Assembly (NCBI GenBank): GCA_964611435.1
Contig: CAZSXT010000003.1
Location: 124,001 to 188,000 of the forward strand
Direction: 5' to 3'
DNA: 64,000 nucleotides
DNA from: JAYPHU01 sp964611435
Lineage (GTDB): Bacteria > Pseudomonadota > Alphaproteobacteria > Rhodospirillales > UBA2165
The translations under genes were made by a program, and so were the position numbers. Positions 33,125 through 41,570 of this stretch are shown in pieces; position 1 is the first letter of the stretch, and every line of letters starts with the position of its first letter. The notes below the pieces were generated by a model, which was not told the origin of the DNA, made no database searches, and saw nothing but the letters and a program-made list of their open reading frames with translations.

Positions 33125-35299
33125 CTAGTTCTTGGAACCGGTAGGTTTCCCCCGCCGCATCGTCAGCAGGGTCTGGCGCAGTTCCCGCGCGTCGGTTTGC
33201 GGCAGGGAGCAAATCTGCCCCTTACACACATAGGCCGTGGCCTTGCCATCGAGTTGGGTTTTGTTCATCGCCGGATGGGTGTCGGGCAGGTCCTGACCCG
33301 GTTTGATGATCTGGAACACCCGGGTGGGCAGGCTGGTGCGCATGACCGTCCAGGCGAGCCGGCGGGTATCCCGCGCACCGCGGCCGCCGATCACCACGAT
33401 CTGCAGCGCATCCCGGAAATCCTCGTAGGCGTTCAAGAGGCCGGTGCGGCCGAAATTGGGCTCCATCACCCGGCCGCCCAGTTCCTTAATCAGCCGTTCG
33501 CCTTCATCCCGCCAAAGGGTCTTGCCGGTGATGTAATAAAGCCGGGCCAAGACCTGCAGCATCTGCGCATTGCCCGACGGATTAGGCACATCTAGATAGG
33601 GTTTCAGCCGGCCCACCAGCGCCGCGTCGGAGTCTTCGGCCACGGCGAAATAACCGCCAGCGGCCTCGTCCTTAAACAGCGTGATCGCCTGTCTGGCGAA
33701 GTTTGAGGCCTCGTCCAGGTAAAGCTTGTCCCCCGTCGCCTCGTAAAGGGCGAGAGCGGCCAGGGCCAAGGACGCATGGTCGGGCAGGTCCGCCCACGGC
33801 CCCTTGGTGGCGCCGACCGCCGAGTGATGCAGCCGGTCATTGGGCCCGGCCAACGTGGCCCGCGCATTGGCGTAGACCTGTTGGGCAAGCCCCATCAATT
33901 GCGGCTGGCCGAAGGCGAGCCCGGCCTCGGTAATCGCCTCGATCGCCATACCGTTCCAGGCCGCGATGACCTTGGTGTCCCGGCGCGGACGGAACCGGTC
34001 GCCCCGCAGTTTCCGGAGCTCGTTGCGGATGCCCTCGATCCGGAACGCTGTCTCCCGCAATCCCATGTTCATCTGCTTGGCGATTTGTTGGAGGTCCAGG
34101 TCGGTGCGGTGCAGCACGCCGACATCCGTGTCATCATCAAGGGTTTGGTTCTCCAGCGGACCAAGGGCGTAATAGTGGGCGAACAATCCGTCAGCCGGGC
34201 CCAGGACGTCCCGGATTTGTTTGCGGGAATAGGTGTAGAACGCCCCCTCTTCCTCTTCGCCGTTGGCGGCCTCGCTATCCGCATCAAGCGCGGCGGCAAG
34301 GCCCCGGTTGCGGAGCGCCATCTCCCGCACCAGGAAATCGATGGTCTCGAGCGCGCGCGCCTGAAACAGCCCGTTCCTGGTTTCCCGCCAGACCATCACC
34401 AACAGGCGCAGCACCCGCGCATTGGTATCCAGCATCTTCTCGAAATGGGGGGTCTTCCATTCCCGATCCACGGCATAGCGGTAGAACCCGCCGTCGATAT
34501 GATCATACATGCCGCCGTTGGACATGGCGGTCAGCGCGCTCACCACGGCGGTCCGGTAATTGGCGCGGCCGGTGCGCAAATACGCCCGCCACAGAAGCTC
34601 CAACTCGGTAATCATGGGGAACTTGGGCGCGCCGTCAAAGCCGCCGTCGAAGGAATCCACCGCCGCCGACAGGAATTTCACCGCCTTGTCCACATGGACA
34701 TAGCTGAGCTGACCCTTGCCGTTGTCGTCCTCCGCCTTCTTCATGAAATCCACCAGGCGCCCTGCATCCCGGGCGGCGGTCTCGCCATTGGTGTCGAAGA
34801 CGGTTTTTACCCGGGACAAAATGTCGATAATGCCCGGCACATTGCCCCGCGCCTCCCTGGGGAAATAGGCCCCACCCCACACCGGCTTGGCGTCCGGTGT
34901 CAGAAACACGTTGAGAGGCCAGCCCGTGGGCTGATCGATGGCGGACATGGCGCGCTGGAAGAATTCATCCAGGGCCGGCATTTCCTCCCGGTCAATAAGG
35001 ATGGGAAAGTAATCCCGGTTGATGACCGCGCCGACGATGGGATCGGCGAAGCTTTCCTTGCGCATCACGTGGCACCAGTGACAGGCCAGGTAGCCGATCG
35101 ACAGGAAGATCGGTTTGTCGGCTTTTTTGGCCTCTTCGAGCGTGTTCCGGTTCCACGGCCGCCAGTTCACCGCATCCAGCGCATGCAGTTTCAGATACGG
35201 GCTCGCCTCCGTATCCAACTGGTTCTTGGCGGCTACGCCCGCGGGCGCACCGATGATCAGAACACACAGCGCCAGCAAAGCGGCAAAACGAAAATTCAC
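33125..35299 (-). CDS. Exported DUF255/SPATA20-type thioredoxin-fold protein
   Basis: 724 residues. The N-terminus MNFRFAALLALCVLIIGAPA is a signal peptide (cleavage near AAK, residue 25). Then come the DUF255 thioredoxin domain with ACHWCHVMRKESF (C-x-W-C-like CHWC motif near residue 72) and the alpha-toroid part of YyaL/SPATA20 proteins. Most homologues I know of are cytoplasmic, so export is noteworthy. Possible periplasmic thiol role. Ends 25 nt from the MFS stop (convergent). The PsiE gene upstream is on the same strand, 16 nt away. Confidence 0.88.
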   Translation of the reverse strand: MNFRFAALLALCVLIIGAPAGVAAKNQLDTEASPYLKLHALDAVNWRPWNRNTLEEAKKADKPIFLSIGYLACHWCHVMRKESFADPIVGAVINRDYFPILIDREEMPALDEFFQRAMSAIDQPTGWPLNVFLTPDAKPVWGGAYFPREARGNVPGIIDILSRVKTVFDTNGETAARDAGRLVDFMKKAEDDNGKGQLSYVHVDKAVKFLSAAVDSFDGGFDGAPKFPMITELELLWRAYLRTGRANYRTAVVSALTAMSNGGMYDHIDGGFYRYAVDREWKTPHFEKMLDTNARVLRLLVMVWRETRNGLFQARALETIDFLVREMALRNRGLAAALDADSEAANGEEEEGAFYTYSRKQIRDVLGPADGLFAHYYALGPLENQTLDDDTDVGVLHRTDLDLQQIAKQMNMGLRETAFRIEGIRNELRKLRGDRFRPRRDTKVIAAWNGMAIEAITEAGLAFGQPQLMGLAQQVYANARATLAGPNDRLHHSAVGATKGPWADLPDHASLALAALALYEATGDKLYLDEASNFARQAITLFKDEAAGGYFAVAEDSDAALVGRLKPYLDVPNPSGNAQMLQVLARLYYITGKTLWRDEGERLIKELGGRVMEPNFGRTGLLNAYEDFRDALQIVVIGGRGARDTRRLAWTVMRTSLPTRVFQIIKPGQDLPDTHPAMNKTQLDGKATAYVCKGQICSLPQTDARELRQTLLTMRRGKPTGSKN

Positions 35300-35314
35300 T
35301 GTTGGGGCCTCCGG

Positions 35315-35794
35315 CTATTCCCGATCGGCAAAATCGGACCTTTCGTCCGACGCCGGGGCCGATGGAAACCTGTTTGACCCGAAACGCAAAATCAAAATCG
35401 CGAGAGCCAAAAGAAGAATGGCGCCGGAGATATAGACGATGTTCAGGCTGGTCAGGTGTTCCACATTGACGGATTCGATCATCAGCCGGGTCAGCGCCGT
35501 GATCGCCACGTAAATCAGGAACCGGACTGGCATGTGATTGGTCTTGAAGTAGATGCCGACCATGGCGCCTAGTTCCAAATAGATGAACAGCAGAAGGATA
35601 TCCTGTATCGTTGCGCGCCCCTGCGCCGCCATATCCAGAAACGCATGAAATCCAGCCCAGACAATCGTCGCGCCTATGGCGAACAGCGCCAGCAGGTGAA
35701 AACCGCGCACCAGCATGTCGCCGAAAATCTCGACATTGGATTCGGTACTGCGCATCACTCTGGAGGCGCGATCACGCATGGTCGTGTCGCTCAT
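35315..35794 (-). CDS. PsiE-family inner membrane protein
   Basis: 159 residues with four membrane segments: FHLLALFAIGATIVWAGFHA, a LLLFIYLELGAMVGIYF segment, LIYVAITALTRLMIES and IVYISGAILLLALAILI. The size and the LELGAMV stretch fit the phosphate-starvation-inducible PsiE family, whose function is unknown. Sits between the exported DUF255 gene and the GlcG-like gene on the same strand. Confidence 0.8.
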   Translation of the reverse strand: MSDTTMRDRASRVMRSTESNVEIFGDMLVRGFHLLALFAIGATIVWAGFHAFLDMAAQGRATIQDILLLFIYLELGAMVGIYFKTNHMPVRFLIYVAITALTRLMIESVNVEHLTSLNIVYISGAILLLALAILILRFGSNRFPSAPASDERSDFADRE

Positions 35795-35816
35795 CTGAAA
35801 CCGTTGCGGTTAGGGG

Positions 35817-36329
35817 TTAGAAATCCAGATCGTCCTGGATGGCGGCAATGCCTTTGACGGCGCAGTCCTCATCGGCCTGACCGCCGGGCGCACCGGAGAC
35901 ACCGACCGCGCCCACCAGTTCGCCACCGGCGCGGATCATCACGCCACCGCCCAGCATCAACGCGCCGGTCACATGGCGAACGCCCGAGGGCTCTTTCCCC
36001 GCCTGGGTGTTTTCCGCCATCTGCACAGTATTGGTGCGGAACGACAGCGCGGTCCAGGCTTTGCGGCGTGCGGTTTCCGGTGTGTGCGGTCCGGCGAACC
36101 GGTCCCGCAGCATCACCAGCATGGACCCGCCCCGGTCCACCACGGCGACCGCCGCCTGATAGCCCTCGGCCCGGCAGGCCTTCAATGTTTCTTGCGCTAC
36201 TTTCAGTGCAGCCTCCGGCGTGAGGGATTTCAGGCCATAGAGCAGCGGCGTATCCTGAGCATTCGCCGGAATTACGGATAGGCTAAGAGACAGTGCTCCG
36301 GCCATGACGGCCGTCATGATGGTCTTCAT
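35817..36329 (-). CDS. GlcG/HbpS-family (DUF336) exported protein
   Basis: 170 residues from the ATG at 36329, chosen because GGGGAG is 7 nt upstream; a longer in-frame frame up to 36470 has no ribosome site and overlaps soxS. The signal peptide is MKTIMTAVMAGALSLSLSVI ending near ANAQ. Family motifs: ALKVAQETLKACRAEGYQAA, VVDRGGSMLVMLRDRFAG, PETARRKAWTALSF and VGAVGVSGAPGGQADEDCA. Relatives bind haem, cobalamin or small acids in the periplasm or outside the cell. It follows soxS by 23 nt. Confidence 0.87.
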   Translation of the reverse strand: MKTIMTAVMAGALSLSLSVIPANAQDTPLLYGLKSLTPEAALKVAQETLKACRAEGYQAAVAVVDRGGSMLVMLRDRFAGPHTPETARRKAWTALSFRTNTVQMAENTQAGKEPSGVRHVTGALMLGGGVMIRAGGELVGAVGVSGAPGGQADEDCAVKGIAAIQDDLDF

Positions 36330-36351
36330 GTCTATTCTCCCCAGAATTTTT

Positions 36352-36777
36352 TTAATTGATCTTCGGTTCAGGCGGCGCCTGATAACCGATCTTGACCAGG
36401 ACTTCGTCCAACAGCGGGAAAAAGAAAATATCCCCGACATAGCCGATGACCCGGCCAACTTCCTTGCCATCCTTCATCACCACGAAAGTCGGCGTGAACG
36501 CCACCGGTTTCATATTTTTCAAATCCGCCGGGATCGGATCGGCTAGCTCCACCCGGCGCAACGGGGCGAACTTGCCTTCCGACGTTTTGGCGTAGACCGG
36601 TCCAATTTGATCATGCCAGGCCTCGCACCATTCGCAGCCTTCCGTTTCAACCATGATAAGCTGCACGCCCGGTTCGGCCTTCACCGGTGCTGCAAACAGG
36701 CACAGCATCGCCAACACCCCGAACATCGTACGCGGGGTCACGGTCAATTGACGAAACTTTGTAAACATCGCTTGCAT
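36352..36777 (-). CDS. soxS: Periplasmic thioredoxin SoxS
   Basis: 141 residues. Signal peptide up to about residue 34 (MFGVLAMLCLFAAPVKA), then a thioredoxin-like domain with the active site EGCEWCEAW (C48, C51), the RRVELADPIPADL segment and FTPTFVVMKDGKEVGRVIGY with the cis-Pro. This matches SoxS, the periplasmic dithiol protein that keeps SoxY reduced and active in Paracoccus. Start codon uncertain among 36777, 36768 and 36726. Divergent from the SoxT-like gene (130-nt gap), a pairing also known from sox regions. Confidence 0.85.
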   Translation of the reverse strand: MQAMFTKFRQLTVTPRTMFGVLAMLCLFAAPVKAEPGVQLIMVETEGCEWCEAWHDQIGPVYAKTSEGKFAPLRRVELADPIPADLKNMKPVAFTPTFVVMKDGKEVGRVIGYVGDIFFFPLLDEVLVKIGYQAPPEPKIN

Positions 36778-36906
36778 GAGACGCTTGCAGAGGCACCTCG
36801 TAAAATGCCATACAATTTGTGTAAAATAGGCGATCAGGGGTTTGGAGGCAACTCCCGATTGGCGTGAAGCAAAACCAAGACAAAACCAACATAAGAGATT
36901 GATATC

Positions 36907-38010
36907 ATGGAAGATATTTCCGTAGGGATACTTGTGTCGAGTCTGGGATTCGTTCTGGGGCTTATTTTCGGGGGAGTCGCACAACGCACTAATTTTTGCA
37001 CCATGGGCGCGCTGTCCGACATCGTTTTTATGGGCAATTGGAGCCGGTTCCGCGCCTGGCTGTTGGCCATCGCGGTGGCCGTTCTGGTCAGCCAGATCAT
37101 GCATCTGAACGGCATGGTCGATCTTAACAAAGCGATTTATTTGACCACCAATTTAGGCTGGGCCGGCGCAGTTCTCGGCGGGCTGATGTTCGGGTTCGGC
37201 ATGACCCTGGCCGGCGGCTGCGGCAACAAAACGTTGGTCAGGCTCGGCGCGGGCAACATGAAAAGCTTTGTGGTGTTCCTTGTGTTGGGTCTGTTCGCCT
37301 ATATGACGCTTCGAGGATTTATCGGGCCGGCGCGGCTCGAACTCGAAGAAGCCACCATGATCGACCTCACGGCAAACGGCCTCAAATCCCAAGGCATTCC
37401 CGAAATGCTGGCCGCCCTATTCGGCATCGGCGAAGAGACGCTCCGTTGGGTGCTGGCGCTTTTAGTCTCTGCCGTCTTGATCATCTTCTGCTTCAAGGAT
37501 GCGGAGTTTCGGTCCGAGCCCACCCAGATCTTGGCCGGCGTCATGATCGGCATTCTGGTGCCGGCCGCCTGGTATCTGACCGGGGTCATCGGCAACGACG
37601 ATTTCGAACCGGTGCCGCTGGCATCCTTTACTTTCGTCGCGCCCGCCGGTGAAAGCATCCAATACATGATGACCTTCACCGGTTCGACCATCAACTTTGG
37701 CATCGCCACCGTCGGCGGCGTCATCGCCGGCGCGTTTCTGATGTCCAAAATGCGGGGCGAATTCCGGATCGAATCCTTCACCACGCCCGACGACTTCATG
37801 CGCCATGTGATCGGTGCGGCCCTCATGGGCACCGGTGGCGTTTTGGCCCTGGGCTGCACCATTGGCCAGGGCATTACCGGCATGTCGACCTTAGCGCTGG
37901 GCTCCCTGATCGCACTGCTGTCGATTGTCTTCGGTGGCGTTTGGGGACTGAAGTATCAGGAAGAGGGCGAGATCATCGGCGCGCTCAAGGAGATGTTCTC
38001 CCGGGAATAG
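36907..38010 (+). CDS. soxT: SoxT/YeeE-family sulfur-compound transporter
   Basis: 367 residues, about 9 membrane segments, with two YeeE/YedE (sulf_transp) repeats. Hallmark cysteines: RTNFCTMGALSDIV (near residue 35), AGGCGNKTLVRLGAGNMKS (near 110) and LALGCTIGQGITGMST (near 318). In the related YeeE transporter such cysteines relay thiosulfate across the membrane; SoxT is linked to sox/sHdr gene sets and to sulfur signalling. A strong terminator follows at 38041. SoxT as name is inferred from context. Confidence 0.86.
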   Translation: MEDISVGILVSSLGFVLGLIFGGVAQRTNFCTMGALSDIVFMGNWSRFRAWLLAIAVAVLVSQIMHLNGMVDLNKAIYLTTNLGWAGAVLGGLMFGFGMTLAGGCGNKTLVRLGAGNMKSFVVFLVLGLFAYMTLRGFIGPARLELEEATMIDLTANGLKSQGIPEMLAALFGIGEETLRWVLALLVSAVLIIFCFKDAEFRSEPTQILAGVMIGILVPAAWYLTGVIGNDDFEPVPLASFTFVAPAGESIQYMMTFTGSTINFGIATVGGVIAGAFLMSKMRGEFRIESFTTPDDFMRHVIGAALMGTGGVLALGCTIGQGITGMSTLALGSLIALLSIVFGGVWGLKYQEEGEIIGALKEMFSRE

Positions 38011-38040
38011 CCAATCTCCTGTGACCCTATCCAAACAACG

Positions 38041-38076
38041 AAAAACCCGCAGACCTCAAAGTCCGCGGGTTTTTTC
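38041..38076 (+). terminator. Rho-independent terminator after soxT
   Basis: AACCCGCAGAC-CTCAAA-GTCCGCGGGTT with one A-C mismatch in the stem, followed by TTTTTT. Lies between the convergent soxT and lbpA genes; the A-run before the stem gives a T-run in the other direction too, so it may serve both. Confidence 0.85.
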
Positions 38077-38105
38077 TATTCCTAACTGGAAGAACCGGTG
38101 ATCGG

Positions 38106-38546
38106 TCAGGCGCAACCGTCGAACCCGTCCGCCGCCATCTTGGCTTCATACGGGGCAGCCACCTCCGAACCGGGAGTCAAAGAGGCTTTTACCCCATCCC
38201 AGTCTTCCGGGGCCAAAACGACCAGCCAGCCATCGCCGTACGGATCGTCATTGGCCAGCGACGGTGTGGACACCAACGCGTCGTTCACCTCGACGACATC
38301 ACCGCCAGCGGCGGATTTGGCCGGACCGACCCACTTGCCCGATTCAATCGTGGCGCAGGATTTGCCGGCCCGCACGGAGCGGCCGACTTTCTTCGGCGTA
38401 AAGGCAACCAACTGGCCGGCCATGGCCACAGCCACGGCGGTCATGCCAATCCGGACATTGCCGTCGCCGGTTTCCTTGAACCAAATATTGTTTTCCACGT
38501 CGTATAAAAGTTCATCCGGAAGATGGCAGCCGCGTACGTCAGGCAT
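38106..38546 (-). CDS. lbpA: Lipoate-binding protein LbpA of the sHdr system
   Basis: 146 residues with the GcvH fold: LPDELLYDVENNIWFKE start, RIGMTAVAVAMAGQLVAFT, then the lipoylation hairpin CATIESGKWVGPAKSAAGG with K71 as the lipoyl-lysine. The ESGKW-type site and its place at the end of the shdr operon distinguish LbpA from glycine-cleavage GcvH, and no gcvT/P genes are here. LbpA carries the sulfur intermediate on its lipoyl arm. Its ATG overlaps the stop of the 157-residue unknown. Maturation proteins sLpl(AB), LipS1 and LipS2 are encoded at 53.6-58.1 kb. Confidence 0.93.
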   Translation of the reverse strand: MPDVRGCHLPDELLYDVENNIWFKETGDGNVRIGMTAVAVAMAGQLVAFTPKKVGRSVRAGKSCATIESGKWVGPAKSAAGGDVVEVNDALVSTPSLANDDPYGDGWLVVLAPEDWDGVKASLTPGSEVAAPYEAKMAADGFDGCA

Positions 38547-39012
38547 GGGTCGTTTCTCCTCTTAATCCGGTCTTGAGCTGCTCCATCACCTGATCCTGTG
38601 TCTCGTTTTGATGAAGCGGTTTAGAAGAACAGCAAAATTCACCGAGTCCCTCAACCTCCATTTTGCCACCAACGAATAAAAGGAGATGACGGGCGACGAC
38701 ACCGGCCATGATCAGCCATTGGCCGGCTTTTTCGTCCTCGGGCGATTGCTCGATAAGGTTATGGTGATAAACAAGTTCCCGGCAGGTTTCCCGGCAGGCA
38801 TTGAAACTGGGTTCACCCCGCGCGCCTTGTTTGTGCAGCGCCAGAATGCGGAAACCTTCCGACGTGTCCTGCGTGGGCTCCTGACCCCGGCCGATCACCC
38901 AGCGTTCCAGCACCTCTTCGCCGAGCAACAGCATTTCAGCCACTGCCTCAAGCGGATTGCCGGATTTCTCCAACTCGCCGATCTGGGCTTCTATGTCGTC
39001 GAAGCTCCTCAC
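38539..39012 (-). CDS. Unknown protein between sHdrB2 and LbpA (157 aa)
   Basis: 157 residues from a GTG that overlaps the sHdrB2 stop (GTGA); its own stop overlaps the lbpA start. So it is translated in tight step with both. It looks all-helical and soluble. Potential metal or thiol residues are C73-x3-C77, H83-H84, H109 and an adjacent pair C127-C128 in LGEFCCSSKPLHQ. I recognise no family. The published core order I recall is hdrC1-B1-A-hyp-C2-B2-lbpA, where no gene lies at this place. It could be an accessory or sulfur-handling subunit. Confidence 0.85.
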   Translation of the reverse strand: MRSFDDIEAQIGELEKSGNPLEAVAEMLLLGEEVLERWVIGRGQEPTQDTSEGFRILALHKQGARGEPSFNACRETCRELVYHHNLIEQSPEDEKAGQWLIMAGVVARHLLLFVGGKMEVEGLGEFCCSSKPLHQNETQDQVMEQLKTGLRGETTHA

Positions 39013-39935
39013 GCGAGGCCTTTCTCTTTCAGCAGACCATAGGAATCGGAAATGTTCTCATGGATGCCCAGCTTGCGGGGCTTGAGGCCCAGGGCCAGGC
39101 CCAGCAACTGGGTGAAGTAGAGAACCTTTACATTGGTTTTCTCACCAAGCACGGTCTCGGCCCGCACCTGGTGCATTTCCAAACCCGAATGGCAGGTCGG
39201 GCATTCCGTCGCGATCACATCGGCGCCGCAGGCTTCCGCACCCTTCAACAGATTCAGCACCAGCTTGGTCGAGGTATCAGAGTCGGACAACGTATGCGCC
39301 CCACCGCAACACGCGGTTTTCAGCGGATAGTCCACATTCTCCGCACCGGCGGCGGCGAGCAGGTCATCCATGAAGTGGGGCTTCGAGGTCGATTCACTAC
39401 CTTCCCCCTGGTCCTTCTCCGGGAAGATGTGCCGGGGCCGGGTATACATGCAGCCGTAATAGTTGGCGATTTTGAGGCCCTTGAGAGAGTTTTTCACCCG
39501 CTCCTTGATGCCTTCCTCGCCGAGGGAATTCTTCAGCCAATCCAGCGCGTGAATGGTCTCGATGGAACCGGCTTCATATGTCTGATGCCCGGCCTTGTAG
39601 GACAACTCGTCGACCACTTCCTTGGAACTGTCGTCATGTTCCAGATCGTACTCGGCTTTCTTTAGATTGTGGTAGCAGCCGTTACAGGGCGCCATCACCG
39701 TGTCGAAGCCCATCTCATTGGCGGCAATGGACATGACCCGGGACGACAGATAGGTCTGCAGTTTCGGATCGATGTTTTTGACTTCCATCGCACCGCAGCA
39801 GTTCCAGTTCTTCACCTCGACCAGATCGAGGCCAAGCTTCTTGCCGATCGCCTTGGTCGATGTGTTGTAGGCGTGGCCCGATCCTTCGAGGGCGCAGCCC
39901 GGATAATAGGCGACTTTCTTGTATTCCTTGTTCAC
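39009..39935 (-). CDS. hdrB2: sHdrB2, CCG-domain subunit of sulfur-oxidising Hdr-like complex
   Basis: 308 residues, GTG start just before the sHdrC2 stop region. Two CCG-type cysteine-rich domains: YYPGCALEGSG with VKNWNCCGAMEVK and APCNGCYHNL (first), and KTACCGGAHTLS with ATECPTCHSGLEMH (second). In HdrB such motifs bind the noncubane [4Fe-4S] clusters where disulfide chemistry occurs. In the sHdr pathway this cytoplasmic complex oxidises protein-bound sulfane sulfur instead of reducing CoM-CoB heterodisulfide. Confidence 0.92.
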   Translation of the reverse strand: MNKEYKKVAYYPGCALEGSGHAYNTSTKAIGKKLGLDLVEVKNWNCCGAMEVKNIDPKLQTYLSSRVMSIAANEMGFDTVMAPCNGCYHNLKKAEYDLEHDDSSKEVVDELSYKAGHQTYEAGSIETIHALDWLKNSLGEEGIKERVKNSLKGLKIANYYGCMYTRPRHIFPEKDQGEGSESTSKPHFMDDLLAAAGAENVDYPLKTACCGGAHTLSDSDTSTKLVLNLLKGAEACGADVIATECPTCHSGLEMHQVRAETVLGEKTNVKVLYFTQLLGLALGLKPRKLGIHENISDSYGLLKEKGLA

Positions 39936-39936
39936 G

Positions 39937-40683
39937 TCAGTGTCCCTTCCCTGCCGGCAGGTTCAAGGCTGCGGCATGCTTCTTATTCTGCTCTTCAACA
40001 TATTCCTTGATGGCGTCCCGCGCCGGACCCCAATTACGGGTGCGCGGCCGGACGAAATTGGCGAGGCCCATGGTGATCAGCAGCTTGACCGGCAAACGCC
40101 AGACCATGCGGCGCACCATTTCCACCAGCCAATCCTGCATCAGGGGCATCCCCATCCGCTTGAAGAAGCCCTTGATGATCCGGCCTTCCTCGATCTTGCC
40201 GGTCTCAAACACTTGTGAGGAAAACTCTTCATCGAAATGCATGGACGGCGATTTGGGCGTATGACCTTTCAGTTCCAGCCAATGGGACAGAGACTTCATC
40301 ACCCCTTCTGGGAACACGTCCCGCGGGCACACATAGGTGCACTTGTTGCACGACACGCACTGCCAGATGATGTCCTTGTCCCGCAGCAGCTCTTCTTCCA
40401 TGCCGAGGCGAACCAAGTAAATCCAGTAGCGCGGATTGAATTCCGGGTTCACCGCATTGACCGTGCAGGAATTGGTGCACGATCCGCATTGCCAGCAGCG
40501 GTGGATATGTTCCCCGCCCGGCAGCGCCGCGATCTCGTCCTGTAAATTGTCGTTATAGTCGGTCACCACCCGCGGGCTGATGAACGTGCTCCAGTGTCCG
40601 GAGACGTCAACACCGTCGATTTCCAACTCCTCTTGGACATGGATATTCTCGGGGCGGATCAGGGATTGTTCATGAATAGGCAT
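39937..40683 (-). CDS. hdrC2: sHdrC2, di-[4Fe-4S] ferredoxin-like subunit
   Basis: 248 residues with two cluster motifs: RCWQCGSCTNSCTVNAVNP (near residue 61) and IWQCVSCNKCTYVCPRDVFP (near 106), as in HdrC. The first motif has Thr/Val in place of the usual CP, so one cluster may be altered. C-terminal half is helical and amphipathic. It transfers electrons between sHdrB2 and the flavin subunit. The next gene starts inside its stop region. Confidence 0.92.
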   Translation of the reverse strand: MPIHEQSLIRPENIHVQEELEIDGVDVSGHWSTFISPRVVTDYNDNLQDEIAALPGGEHIHRCWQCGSCTNSCTVNAVNPEFNPRYWIYLVRLGMEEELLRDKDIIWQCVSCNKCTYVCPRDVFPEGVMKSLSHWLELKGHTPKSPSMHFDEEFSSQVFETGKIEEGRIIKGFFKRMGMPLMQDWLVEMVRRMVWRLPVKLLITMGLANFVRPRTRNWGPARDAIKEYVEEQNKKHAAALNLPAGKGH

Positions 40684-40692
40684 ATGATCGTC

Positions 40693-41562
40693 CTAAGCCT
40701 CGGAGGCGATTGTTGCGTCGGCCACCCGGTGGGGTGTGCCGTCCGCTTTCTTGAGTTTGGTCCGGCCGGTCCGCGTATCGACGCCGTCGAGCCCCAGCAT
40801 ATGCCGACAATATTCCATGGGGTCTTCCGGGGTCGAGAAATCGGTCCGAAGATAGGTCGCGCCCCTGGCGGAGATATAGTCCCCGTAAACCTGGGCGCAG
40901 AGAAGGTCCACATAGAAGGGCACGTCCTTGAAGACCCCATTGTCGGAGAGATACTGGCTCAGCTCCTGGCGCAACATGATGAACGCGTCGTAATTGTCGT
41001 CCACATCGATCACCAGATTGTCCAGATCGTCGGAGAACCAAATCTCCCGCAGCACCCCGGAATTGGTGTTCACGTCCCAAATCCAGCGGGTCATCAACGG
41101 GTATAGTTCCGGGTGGGTAAAGTGCAGGATTTCCGCCGCCAAATCCCGCACCCAGCGAAATTGCTTGTCCTGCGGAAACACGGCGCGAATGGTTGCCATT
41201 CGCTGATCCGTACTGGCGGTGTCCTCCACCCCGTCCAACAGCGCGCCGAGACCAAGGCGGACATTCGCCATGCCGTTTTCGGCCATTTCCTCGCCCACGC
41301 GCCGGCGCGCAGGGGCGATGAAGGCGCAGGCCAGATTGAACGATTCCTCGCTCACCTGTTTCCAGGCTTCACCACCGAAAGTCTCGACAAACAAGGATGA
41401 TTTGAGTTTCAGCGCGTCGATATAGCGCTCCACCCCGCCTTCATTTTCCGCCGACTTGATCAGCGCATCTAGCGCTTCGGACAGACGCGGCCCGCTCAGG
41501 TCCAGAACCGGCATAACCGGTTCCGGCGCCTCGGGGGCTTTTCTGGCGAACTGTCCAAACAT
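40693..41562 (-). CDS. Conserved sHdr-cluster protein of unknown function (hyp)
   Basis: 289 residues, soluble, mostly helical. This is the position of the conserved hypothetical gene between hdrA and hdrC2 in sHdr operons, so identity is by synteny. Visible: an N-terminal Pro/Ala linker (RKAPEAPEPVMPVLD), a central Trp/Tyr-rich stretch (HFTHPELYPLMTRWIWDVN) and DPMEYCRHMLGLDG near the end. No cofactor motif and few cysteines. Its start is 9 nt from the hdrA stop. The likely role is structural within the complex; the function is unproven. Confidence 0.85.
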   Translation of the reverse strand: MFGQFARKAPEAPEPVMPVLDLSGPRLSEALDALIKSAENEGGVERYIDALKLKSSLFVETFGGEAWKQVSEESFNLACAFIAPARRRVGEEMAENGMANVRLGLGALLDGVEDTASTDQRMATIRAVFPQDKQFRWVRDLAAEILHFTHPELYPLMTRWIWDVNTNSGVLREIWFSDDLDNLVIDVDDNYDAFIMLRQELSQYLSDNGVFKDVPFYVDLLCAQVYGDYISARGATYLRTDFSTPEDPMEYCRHMLGLDGVDTRTGRTKLKKADGTPHRVADATIASEA

Positions 41563-41570
41563 TTGGATGC

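Noticed and set aside
33776..35377. Plus-strand 533-codon open frame opposite the DUF255 gene
   Set aside because: Antisense of a real gene with CHWC motif and signal peptide; no family signs, no ribosome site.
38106..38546. LbpA read as glycine-cleavage H protein GcvH
   Set aside because: No gcvT or gcvP nearby, place at the end of an shdr operon, and ESGKW-type lipoylation site; the sHdr lipoate-binding role explains it better.
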